Below, piece after piece: positions 43,362 through 52,667 of a DNA stretch of 64,000 bases. The DNA lies in NCBI GenBank assembly GCA_963824475.1, contig CAWGPR010000003.1, positions 372,001-436,000 of the forward strand, read 5' to 3'. Source of the stretch: Roseiarcus sp963824475. Lineage in GTDB: Bacteria; Pseudomonadota; Alphaproteobacteria; Rhizobiales; Beijerinckiaceae. The first letter of the stretch is position 1. Every line of letters begins with the position of its first letter. Position numbers and translations under genes: made by a program. The notes under the pieces were generated by a model, which worked only from the letters and a program-made list of their open reading frames with translations, was not told where the DNA came from and did no database searches.

Positions 43362-44117
43362 ATGAGCATGGACGACATTCTCGTGACGGAAGGCCTCTGC
43401 AAGAGCTTTGGCGATTTCCGCGCGGTCAGCGACGTTTCTCTCCGCATCCGGCGCGGGACGATCCATGCGCTTATCGGACCGAACGGCGCGGGCAAGACCA
43501 CCTGTTTCAACATGCTGTCGAAATTCGTCGCGCCGACCGACGGCCGGATCACGTTCAACGGGCGGGACATCACCAATCTCAAGCCGGCGGACGTGGCTCG
43601 GCTCGGGCTCGTCCGCTCCTTCCAGATTTCGGCCGTGTTCCCTCATCTGACCGCGCTCGAGAACATTCGCATCGCGCTCATGCGAAAGCGCGGCGACTCG
43701 TTCGACTTCTGGCGGTCGAAGGCGGCGCTCAAGCCGCTCAACCAACGGGCGCTGGCGCTGCTCGACGACGTCGGGCTTACGGGCTTCGCCAATTCGAAGG
43801 CGGGCGAGATCTCCTATGGCCGCAAGCGAGCGCTCGAACTGGCGACCACGCTGGCGATCGAGCCGGAGATGATGCTGCTCGACGAGCCGATGGCGGGCAT
43901 GGGCCACGAGGACATCGATCGCACGGCCGACCTCATCCGTCGCGTGTCCGCGAACCGCACCATCCTGATGGTCGAGCACAATCTGCGTGTGGTCGCCAAT
44001 CTCTCGCACCGCATCACCGTGCTGACGCGCGGGCGCGTGCTGGCCGAGGGCGACTATCGCGAGGTGTCGGAGAACGAGGAGGTGAAGCAGGCCTATCTCG
44101 GAGTGGGGCATGGCTGA
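43362..44117 (+). CDS. livG: Branched-chain amino-acid type ABC transporter ATP-binding protein LivG
   Basis: A 251-residue ABC ATPase. Walker A is ALIGPNGAGKTTCFN; the Q-loop is VRSFQISAVFPHLTALENIR; the signature is the LivG-type GEISYGRKRALELATTLA; Walker B is MMLLDEPMAGMG; the H-loop is ILMVEHNLRVV. First gene of livG-livF-livH-livM. Its stop overlaps the livF start (44110-44117), giving translational coupling. Substrates of this class include branched-chain amino acids, urea and amides. Confidence 0.95.
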   Translation: MSMDDILVTEGLCKSFGDFRAVSDVSLRIRRGTIHALIGPNGAGKTTCFNMLSKFVAPTDGRITFNGRDITNLKPADVARLGLVRSFQISAVFPHLTALENIRIALMRKRGDSFDFWRSKAALKPLNQRALALLDDVGLTGFANSKAGEISYGRKRALELATTLAIEPEMMLLDEPMAGMGHEDIDRTADLIRRVSANRTILMVEHNLRVVANLSHRITVLTRGRVLAEGDYREVSENEEVKQAYLGVGHG

Positions 44118-44854
44118 GGCGGCTCTCGTCCCGCCGCCGGCCGCGGCAGATGCGACGGTGCTCAGCGTCAAGGGCCTGCAGGCCTGGTACAACGAATCGC
44201 ATATTCTGCACGGGGTCGATCTCGACGTGCGGGAGGGCGAGGTCGTGACCCTGCTTGGACGCAACGGAGCCGGCAAGACGACAACGCTCAAGGCGATCAT
44301 GGGCATCGTCCGCAAGCGAACAGGTTCGGTCGTCTTCGACAGCAAGGAGCTCATCGACCTTTCGATCGATCGCATCGCCCGGCTCGGCGTCGCGTTCTGT
44401 CCGGAGGAACGGGCGATATTCGCCTCCCTCTCGGTCAAGGAGAACCTGTTCCTGCCGCCTCAGATCGCGAAAGCCGGGGCGATGAGCGTGGAGCACATTT
44501 TCTCGCTCTTTCCCAACTTACGCGAGCGGCTCATGAGCGGCGGCGGGAAATTGTCCGGCGGCGAGCAGCAGATGCTTGCGATTGCGCGAAATCTTGCGAA
44601 CCGGCGCGCGATTTCTGATGCTCGACGAGCCGACCGAGGGGCTCGCGCCGGTCATCATCGAGCAGATCGGCCGCACCGTGGCCGAGCTCAAGCGGGCGGG
44701 GTTTACGATTTTGCTGGTCGAGCAGAATTTTCGCTTCGCCTCGACTTTGGCCGATCGGTTTTTTGTCATGGAGCACGGCCGGATCATCGACGCCTTCGCC
44801 AACTCGGAATTGGCCGGCAGAATGGACAGGCTGCACGAGGCGCTGGGGGTGTGA
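44110..44854 (+). pseudogene. livF: ABC transporter ATP-binding protein LivF, frameshifted
   Basis: The first frame has Walker A (LLGRNGAGKTTTLKAIMGI), PEERAIFASLSVKENLFLPP and the signature LSGGEQQMLAIAR. It then diverges. The next frame continues ILRTGARFLMLDEPTEGLAP with Walker B and ILLVEQNFRFASTLADRFFV to HEALGV. One extra A in the AAA at 44589-44591 explains the break (CGA-AATC should be CGA-ATC). With the correction the product is a normal ~247-residue LivF. The other transporter genes are intact, which favours a sequencing error, but a real mutation cannot be excluded. Confidence 0.87.
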
Positions 44855-44870
44855 TGACGCCTGTCGAACG

Positions 44871-45773
44871 ATGGGTCCGACCGTGAACCTTTTCGGCCAC
44901 ACGATCACCATGCCGGAGCTCTACGGTCAGCTGCTGATCGGCCTCATCAACGGCTCTTTCTATGCGCTGCTGAGCCTGGGGCTCGCCGTCATTTTCGGCA
45001 TGCTGACCATCGTCAATTTCGCCCACGGCGCCTTCTACATGATGGGGGCTTTCGCCGCCTATTTCCTGCTCCAATACGCGGGCCTCAACTATTGGTGGGC
45101 GCTGATCCTCTCGCCGCTCGTTGTCGGCGCGATCGGGGCGATCGTCGAACGCCTCTTTCTCAAAAGGCTCGCGGGCTTCGATCCGCTTTACAGCCTGCTC
45201 CTCACCTTCGGCCTCGCGCTCATCATTCAGGGGCTGTTTCAGAACTATTACGGCGCTTCTGGCATGCCTTACGCGATCCCAAAGCAGCTGAGCGGCGCCT
45301 ACAATCTTGGCTTTATGTTCTTGCCTGTGTATCGCGGCTGGGTGATCCTGGCCTCGGCCGTGGTGTGCTTCGCGACCTGGCTCATCATCGAGAAGACCAA
45401 GCTTGGCGCCTATTTGCGCGCGGCGACCGAGAATCCGACCATGGTGCGCGCCTTCGGCATCAACGTGCCGCGCATGGTCACGCTGACCTATGGCTTCGGC
45501 GTCGCGCTCGCGGCCTTCGCCGGCGTGCTTGCCGCCCCGATCAACCAGGTCCGTCCGGGCATGGGGGCGGACATCATCGCCGTCGTGTTCGCGGTCGTGG
45601 TGATCGGCGGCATGGGGTCGATCCTCGGCTCGATCCTGACCGGCTTTGTGCTCGGCGTGGTCGAAGGGTTGACCAAGGTGTTCTACCCGGAGGCGTCGAA
45701 CACGGTGGTGTTCGTCATCATGGCGATCGTCCTTCTGATCCGGCCGACCGGCCTGTTTGGGCGGGCGGCCTGA
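44871..45773 (+). CDS. livH: Branched-chain amino-acid type ABC transporter permease LivH
   Basis: A 300-residue inner-membrane permease with about eight hydrophobic segments. Family features: ELYGQLLIGLINGSFYALLS, LAVIFGMLTIVNFAHGAFYM, KRLAGFDPLYSLLLTFGLAL, ATENPTMVRAFGINVPRMVT and IAVVFAVVVIGGMGSILGSI (EAA-like loop). ATG 44871 gives MGPTVNLFGHTITMPELYG; GTG 44883 is an alternative. It lies 16 bases after livF. Confidence 0.94.
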   Translation: MGPTVNLFGHTITMPELYGQLLIGLINGSFYALLSLGLAVIFGMLTIVNFAHGAFYMMGAFAAYFLLQYAGLNYWWALILSPLVVGAIGAIVERLFLKRLAGFDPLYSLLLTFGLALIIQGLFQNYYGASGMPYAIPKQLSGAYNLGFMFLPVYRGWVILASAVVCFATWLIIEKTKLGAYLRAATENPTMVRAFGINVPRMVTLTYGFGVALAAFAGVLAAPINQVRPGMGADIIAVVFAVVVIGGMGSILGSILTGFVLGVVEGLTKVFYPEASNTVVFVIMAIVLLIRPTGLFGRAA

Positions 45774-45774
45774 C

Positions 45775-46743
45775 ATGGACATCGAGGCCTCCGTCGCGCC
45801 AGCGGATATGACGATCCAGGACCGCCGCGTCAGCGCCATCGCCTTCGCGGTCATGGTCGCCCTGATCGCGATCGCGCCCTTTTTCGCCTATCCCTTCTTC
45901 ATCATGCAGGCGATGTGCTTCGCGCTGTTCGCCTGTGCGTTCAATCTTCTGATCGGCTACGCCAACCTGCTGTCGCTTGGGCATGCGATGTTCCTGGGGC
46001 TCGCCAGCTACGTTTGCGCCCATGCCGCCAAAGTGTGGGGTTTGGAGCCCGTCTCGGCGATCGCGGTCGGCGTCGTTGCTTCCGGCGCGCTCGGCTTCGT
46101 CACCGGAGCCCTCGCCATTCGCAGCGCCGGCATCTACTTCGCCATGATCACCGTCGCTTTCTCCCAGATGGTGTTTTTTGTCTGCGTCGAGGCGCCGTTC
46201 ACTCACGGCGAGGACGGCATCCAGGCGGTGCCGCAGGGGCGCGCGCTCGGGTTCATCGATCTCAGCAATCCCTGGATTCTCTATTGTTTTGTGGCGGTGA
46301 TCTTTCTCTTTGGCTTTCTTGTCGTGCAGCGCGCGGTCAATTCGCCGTTCGGCGAGATCCTGAAGGCGATCCGAGAGAACGAGCCGCGCGCCGTCTCGCT
46401 CGGCTATCGCGCCCTGCAGTATAAGCTCGCGGCCTTCGTCTTGTCGGCGGTCATCGCCGGGCTCGCCGGCGCGACCAAGGCGCTGGTCGTCCAGAACGCA
46501 TCGCTGACCGACGTCTCGTTCTCAACCTCGGGCGAAGTCGTGCTGATGACCTTGGTCGGGGGCATGGGCACTTTCTATGGTCCGGTGGTCGGCGCGCTCA
46601 TCGTCGTCGCGATGCAGAACTACCTCGCCCAGTTCGGCGAGTGGGTGACCGTGATCCAGGGGGTGGTGTTCGTCGCTTGCGTGCTGGCGTTCCGGCGCGG
46701 CATCGTCGGCGAACTCGCGGCGCGGGCAAAAATTTCGCTGTGA
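45775..46743 (+). CDS. livM: Branched-chain amino-acid type ABC transporter permease LivM
   Basis: A 322-residue permease; ATG 45775 lies one base after the livH stop. Family pattern: FALFACAFNLLIGYANLLSL, GHAMFLGLASYVCAHAAKVW, LAIRSAGIYFAMITVAFSQM, FGEILKAIRENEPRAVSLGY and TLVGGMGTFYGPVVGALIVV. Pairs with LivH to form the membrane channel. The operon lacks a binding protein; a LivK-type gene begins at 63519 but may belong to another system. Confidence 0.94.
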   Translation: MDIEASVAPADMTIQDRRVSAIAFAVMVALIAIAPFFAYPFFIMQAMCFALFACAFNLLIGYANLLSLGHAMFLGLASYVCAHAAKVWGLEPVSAIAVGVVASGALGFVTGALAIRSAGIYFAMITVAFSQMVFFVCVEAPFTHGEDGIQAVPQGRALGFIDLSNPWILYCFVAVIFLFGFLVVQRAVNSPFGEILKAIRENEPRAVSLGYRALQYKLAAFVLSAVIAGLAGATKALVVQNASLTDVSFSTSGEVVLMTLVGGMGTFYGPVVGALIVVAMQNYLAQFGEWVTVIQGVVFVACVLAFRRGIVGELAARAKISL

Positions 46744-46825
46744 GCGAGCGACAGTCGAGCGGGAGCTTAGCGAAGGCGCCTGTCCGCGGGATAGCACGGA
46801 GATCAAGAGAAAAGCGACGCCGATG

Positions 46826-46867
46826 TGTAAAATAATATTTGACATATGTAAAGCAATGTTTTACAGT
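46826..46867 (+). promoter_or_regulatory. higBA promoter with 40-base palindromic operator
   Basis: A 40-base imperfect palindrome at 46826-46865 is centred on CATATG, with arms TGTAAAA...TTTTACA. It contains TTGACA (46839-46844) and, 17 bases on, TACAGT (46862-46867), a good sigma-70-type promoter. A dimeric HigA repressor binding here would shut off its own operon. The AT-rich stretch contrasts with the GC-rich surroundings. Confidence 0.72.
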
Positions 46868-46893
46868 ACGAGTCAACCGAGAATCGAGAGGGG

Positions 46894-47172
46894 ATGATCG
46901 GGAGTTTCCGGCACAAAGGGCTCGAGCAACTTTTCGAGGATGACAACTCAAAAGGCGTCAACGCCGAGCACGTCCGGAAACTCCGCCATATCCTCGCTCT
47001 GCTCGACGCAGCCCAGGGCGTCAGCGACCTTGATTTGCCGACCTTCCGGCTGCACTCGTTGAAGGGCGACCTCAAAGGATTTTGGTCGCTCACTGTGCGC
47101 GCGAACTGGCGCGTTATTTTTCGGTTCGAGGACGGCAAGGCTTTTGATGTGGACCTCGTTGATTATCATTGA
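46894..47172 (+). CDS. higB: HigB-type toxin (RelE superfamily mRNA interferase)
   Basis: A 92-residue RelE-fold protein: IGSFRHKGLEQLFEDDNSKG, LRHILALLDAAQGVSDLDLP, LHSLKGDLKGFWSLTVRANW and RVIFRFEDGKAFDVDLVDYH, the classic HigB/YgjN pattern. The toxin precedes the antitoxin, as usual for higBA. It is expected to cut mRNA at the ribosome. GAGAGGGG lies directly before the ATG. Confidence 0.93.
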   Translation: MIGSFRHKGLEQLFEDDNSKGVNAEHVRKLRHILALLDAAQGVSDLDLPTFRLHSLKGDLKGFWSLTVRANWRVIFRFEDGKAFDVDLVDYH

Positions 47173-47186
47173 AGGAGCAGAAAGCC

Positions 47187-47477
47187 ATGCCGATGAAGAA
47201 TCCGCCGCACCCCGGCGAGATGGTTGGCGACATTGTCGGGGAAATGGGCTTATCGATCATTGACGCCGCGCGAGGCCTGGGCGTTACACGACAGCAGCTC
47301 CACAATCTCATCGCTGGCCGCAGCGCCGTCTCGCCGGAGATGGCGTACCGGCTGGAAAAGGCGCTCGGCAGCACCGCCGACGCCTGGTTGCGGCTGCAGG
47401 CCAACTACGACCTGGCCCAGGTCCGCGCCCGCGCTAGGTCGATCAAAGTGTCCCGTCTCGCGCCGGGAGCAATGTAG
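47187..47477 (+). CDS. higA: HigA-type antitoxin (XRE HTH)
   Basis: A 96-residue protein, 14 bases after higB, with GAAGGAG before its upstream region. It has the HigA signature NPPHPGEMVGDIVGEMGLSI, then the helix-turn-helix DAARGLGVTRQQLHNLIAGR and SAVSPEMAYRLEKALGSTAD AWLRLQ (two parts). It should neutralise HigB and repress the promoter at 46826. Confidence 0.94.
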   Translation: MPMKNPPHPGEMVGDIVGEMGLSIIDAARGLGVTRQQLHNLIAGRSAVSPEMAYRLEKALGSTADAWLRLQANYDLAQVRARARSIKVSRLAPGAM

Positions 47478-47540
47478 AGGTTCCCCATCCGCATCGAATC
47501 CGGGCGGCAAGGAATCCGCGGCAGCGGAATTCGGACTGGG

Positions 47541-48335
47541 TCAAGCAACCCCGCGCAACAGCGCGAGCAGCTCGCGATGCATGATCTCGTTGCCGCAGCA
47601 GATTGAGCCGGTCTCGAGGAAGTTGGCCTCACCGTCGGCGCCGGTCACGAAGCCGCCGGCTTCACGAACCAGGAGCGCGCCGGCCGCAATGTCCCAGGAA
47701 TTGAGGCCTCGCTCCCAGAAGGCGTCGAACCGGCCGGCGGCGACATAGGCGAGGTCGAGCGCGGCGCAGCCCATCCGCCGCACGTTGACGATGCGCGCCA
47801 TGACAGCCTTAAGCTCCGCCATGAATCGAGGATGCTGCGCTGCCTTGCCGAGGTGGGGAATGCCGCAGCCGAACAGCGCCTGCGACAAGTCGCTGCGCCC
47901 GGCGACCCTGAGCCGGCGATTGCCGCCGAACGCCCCCTGCCCCTTCTCCGTGACGTACATGTCGTCGTTGGCCGGATTGTAGATGACGCCGGCCACGATC
48001 TGCCCCTCGCGCTCGAGCGCGATCGAAATCGCGAACAACGGAATCGCGTGCAGGAAGTTGGTCGTCGCATCGAGCGGATCGATATGCCAGGTGTGGCTCT
48101 TGTCGGAGCCTTCGACCCGCCCGCTCTCCTCCATGACGAAGCCGTAGCCGGGGCGCGCCTTGGCGAGCTCCGTGTAGAGGCTCCTCTCCGCGCGCTTGTC
48201 GGCAAGACTGACAAAGTCGCCTGGCCCCTTCATCGACACCTGCAGTTCGCCGACTTCGCCGAAATCGCGCTTAAGCCCACGGCCGGCCTTGATCGCGGCG
48301 CTGGTCATGACGGTCATCAAGGCGGAGCGGATCAT
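47541..48335 (-). CDS. Inositol monophosphatase family protein
   Basis: A 264-residue Mg2+-dependent phosphatase; ATG 48335 chosen because the extra upstream residues do not align with the family. Metal-site motifs are FVMEESGRVEG (Glu), the WHIDPLDATTNFLHAIPLF signature (IDPLDGTxNF with Ala for Gly), and LNSWDIAAGALLVREAGGFV. Possible substrates include inositol phosphates or fructose 1,6-bisphosphate; in alphaproteobacteria SuhB-type function is also possible. It is convergent with higA. Confidence 0.92.
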   Translation of the reverse strand: MIRSALMTVMTSAAIKAGRGLKRDFGEVGELQVSMKGPGDFVSLADKRAERSLYTELAKARPGYGFVMEESGRVEGSDKSHTWHIDPLDATTNFLHAIPLFAISIALEREGQIVAGVIYNPANDDMYVTEKGQGAFGGNRRLRVAGRSDLSQALFGCGIPHLGKAAQHPRFMAELKAVMARIVNVRRMGCAALDLAYVAAGRFDAFWERGLNSWDIAAGALLVREAGGFVTGADGEANFLETGSICCGNEIMHRELLALLRGVA

Positions 48336-48415
48336 GGCGTTTCGTCCATCGGTCGACAGCGGGCAAGGAGGTTTATGGGAGGCCCCGTGGCGAGGCAACC
48401 GCGTCGCAGCCTGAC

Positions 48416-49072
48416 TCAGTAGATGTAGGGCATGAGGCGCCAGGTGCGGGTCCGATAGGCGTCGTATTCGGCGCCGAACGTCTCGCTGAGCAGCCGCTCC
48501 TCAGCATCGATGCGCGCGAGTACGACAATGAGCATCAGCACGGCGATAATCACGCCAACGCCGGAACGGAACGCCAGCCCCCAGCCGAGCGCGAGGAGAA
48601 AGAGACCGAGATAGCTCGGGTGGCGGATGACCCCATAAAGTCCGGTGGTGACCAGCCGGTGTCCGGGCTGGATCGCAACCAGGCCGCTGAAGCGGCGCCC
48701 GAGCACGAACACCGGCGCAAGGCGAAGCGCGCCGCCGATCGAGTAAACGAAAAAACCGACCCAGCGCACCGCATCGCCGCCGAAGGTTAGAAAGTCGATC
48801 CGATCGGTATAGGCAGGCAGGTAGGCGTCGATCAGGCCGAGCGCGGTGAGAGCGGCGATCACCCAACGATTGGACCGATCCTCCCTGACGCCGGCGCCTA
48901 TGTGGCCCTCGCTGAACAGCGCGGCAAACCCCAGTGCGATCGTGACGACGGTCACCGCGATCAGCGGCGGGTGCGAAAAGAACCGCCTCGCGCCGCCCGC
49001 TCCGCCGATCGCCAGTCCCAAATAGGCGGCCAAGCTCAGAACCGTAAGAGCGGCAAGCCGCAGCGTGGTCAT
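48416..49072 (-). CDS. Isoprenylcysteine carboxyl methyltransferase-like (ICMT/PEMT family) membrane protein
   Basis: A 218-residue protein with four or five hydrophobic segments (LAALTVLSLAAYLGLAIGG; PLIAVTVVTIALGFAALF; GVGVIIAVLMLIVVLARI). The methyltransferase signature is GHRLVTTGLYGVIRHPSYLG LFLLALGWGL (two parts), then RIDAEERLLSETFGAEYDAY, the ICMT/PEMT C-terminal SAM-binding region. Bacterial members methylate lipids or small molecules; substrate unknown. ATG 49072 begins the first hydrophobic segment; it is divergent from fhs. Confidence 0.87.
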   Translation of the reverse strand: MTTLRLAALTVLSLAAYLGLAIGGAGGARRFFSHPPLIAVTVVTIALGFAALFSEGHIGAGVREDRSNRWVIAALTALGLIDAYLPAYTDRIDFLTFGGDAVRWVGFFVYSIGGALRLAPVFVLGRRFSGLVAIQPGHRLVTTGLYGVIRHPSYLGLFLLALGWGLAFRSGVGVIIAVLMLIVVLARIDAEERLLSETFGAEYDAYRTRTWRLMPYIY

Positions 49073-49241
49073 GGCTCGTTCTTTCGCGCGCGCAGCCAGG
49101 CCGGGACGCGGACAAGTCCGCCCGCTTATACGCGCTGGCCATCTCCGGCGCCACGATTCGAGCTTGCAAAAGGAAGCGAGGCGGACGATTCGTTCGTGTT
49201 CGCGGCCGCTCAGCGGCAGGTCCAGGGGAAACATTGGTCCC

Positions 49242-50909
<1,668 letters not shown>

Positions 50910-50930
50910 GCGCCTGCCGGGATTCGACGC

Positions 50931-51983
50931 TCAACGCGGCGGCGGCGCGTCCTCGCGCAGCAGCTTCTCAGCTTTTAGCGCTCGCCACAGCGCAGCCGGC
51001 AGCTTTGCGCCCATCATTGCAGCGTTCCGCCTGACTTCACTCGCGCGCTGCGCGCCGGGTATGACGCTGACGACGGCGGGGTGACCGAGCGGAAAACGCA
51101 GCGCGGCTTCCGGCAATCCGACTTTGAAACTTTTGCATATGTGCTGGATTCGGCGCACCCGATCTCGCACCTCTTCCGGGGCGGGTCCATAATTGTAGTG
51201 AGCGTCCGCCTTCACGCCCGTCGCGAGTATGCCGGAGTTGAACGGACCGCCAATCACGACGGCGATGTTCTTTTCCGCACAGAGAGGCAAGAAGCTCGTC
51301 AGCGCCTCCTGCTCGAGAAGGGTGTAGCGGCCCGCCAGTAGGAAAACGTCGAAGTCGCCCGCGCGCGCAAGCCTCTCGGCGATCTCCCATTCATTGACCC
51401 CAGCTCCGATCGCTTTGACCGCTCCGGACGCGCGCAATTGGTCCAAAGCCCGATAGCCCCCAGTCATGAATTCCTCAATGCGCGCCTCCGCGGTTTCCCT
51501 GGTCTTGTGGGTGATGACGTCGACGTCGTGGCAGTAAACGATATCCGCTTGGTCGAGACCGAGACGTTCGAGCGAGAATTCGAGCGAGCGCATCACGCCG
51601 TCGTAGGAATAGTCGAAGCGCTCCCGCCGCGAGGGCGTCTCAAAGAAAACGCCCTGCCCTGAACGTTTTTGCGGCTCACAGAGATCGAGCAGCCGGCCGA
51701 TCTTAGTGGAAATCAAATAGGAGCCGCGCGGCTTCGGACGCAGGAATCCATTCAGGCGGGTCTCGGAAAGTCCCAGCCCATAGTGCGGCGCAGTGTCGAA
51801 ATATCGACAGCCCGTCGCCCAGACGGCCTCCAGCATCACACGCGATTCTTTCTCCGTCATGGGTCGATAGAGGTTGCCGAGCGGCGCTCCGCCGAATCCG
51901 AGTTCGGTGAATTGCAGCTCGACACCCCGGCGAGTAACGAATTTACGTACTCGCGCACTCCGCGCGTTCGCCGCGGCCGCCAT
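50931..51983 (-). CDS. Aldo/keto reductase (D-threo-aldose 1-dehydrogenase/pyridoxal dehydrogenase-like branch)
   Basis: A 350-residue (beta/alpha)8 oxidoreductase. ATG 51983 follows GGGGAGGGGAG. Seen: LGFGGAPLGNLYRPMTEKES, WATGCRYFDTAPHYGLGLSE (catalytic Asp, Tyr), YLISTKIGRLL (Lys) and ADIVYCHDVDVITH (His), completing the tetrad. The family includes NAD(P)-dependent sugar and pyridoxal dehydrogenases; exact substrate unknown. It is convergent with fhs, only 21 bases apart. Confidence 0.9.
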   Translation of the reverse strand: MAAAANARSARVRKFVTRRGVELQFTELGFGGAPLGNLYRPMTEKESRVMLEAVWATGCRYFDTAPHYGLGLSETRLNGFLRPKPRGSYLISTKIGRLLDLCEPQKRSGQGVFFETPSRRERFDYSYDGVMRSLEFSLERLGLDQADIVYCHDVDVITHKTRETAEARIEEFMTGGYRALDQLRASGAVKAIGAGVNEWEIAERLARAGDFDVFLLAGRYTLLEQEALTSFLPLCAEKNIAVVIGGPFNSGILATGVKADAHYNYGPAPEEVRDRVRRIQHICKSFKVGLPEAALRFPLGHPAVVSVIPGAQRASEVRRNAAMMGAKLPAALWRALKAEKLLREDAPPPR

Positions 51984-52237
51984 CAATTCTCCCCTCCCCG
52001 GTAAGCACGAGAACACCTGGCGCCGCTCTGGGCGCGTGGAGCCCGGCTCTCGTGGCTCGCCCTCAAATGATCCCCCATATGATAAGCGCTAAGTCAGCGA
52101 GAGGAATCGGGGCAGTGCGACGATGCTCTTTGCCTAATCAATGCATAAACCTGCAGCACTCCATGGGACAAGTCCAGCCACGCTACCCATTGAGGCCTTC
52201 TGGCGCTCAGGACATTCTCAAGGATTTTTCCACTATG

Positions 52238-52537
52238 CTATTTTTTCTCACGCAACCACGCGCGATCCCTCGAGGCGATAAAGGCGCGAAGTCGCGGCAG
52301 GCTTGGATGGTCTGGGGCTCTCGCCTCCAGATCCGCGAGAATCTTCCGCAAGGCCCTGCGTGCAACCGGCCAATTGTAGGAGCCTTGCCTCAACATTAGT
52401 CGCGCGTGACGGATCGACCGGCGCACGATTTCATCAATTAAGGGGTCCATCGCGGCGCCCGCTGCCTCTCCGTCGGCGACAATTGGAAAAGGCAGTGGCA
52501 AACGCGGCGCCGTTGACGTGACGGGGAAACGTCCCAA
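52238..52537 (-). CDS. Hypothetical small protein
   Basis: A possible 99-residue ORF (TTG start) or 70 residues from ATG 52450 (MDPLIDEIVRRSIRHARLML). The second part is amphipathic and helical, with RRALRKILADLEARAPDHPS. No ribosome binding site is clear and no family is recognised. It is the only candidate in the 51984-52667 gap, which otherwise shows nothing. Confidence 0.35.
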   Translation of the reverse strand: MGRFPVTSTAPRLPLPFPIVADGEAAGAAMDPLIDEIVRRSIRHARLMLRQGSYNWPVARRALRKILADLEARAPDHPSLPRLRAFIASRDRAWLREKK

Positions 52538-52667
52538 TTTGGCGCAGAGCGACGTAACGGCATCTGAGGGTCATGGGCGGTCATGCTCGGATCACGCGCG
52601 TCAATTTGGGATCTCGCGGTGCCTCCTTGAATCCCGCAATCGCGCTGATCGGCGTGCTCCGATCGCC

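Noticed and set aside
43030..43365. Plus-strand 111-residue frame before livG
   Set aside because: Arg/Ser-rich low-complexity shadow without a family; the minus strand shows GST-like similarity instead.
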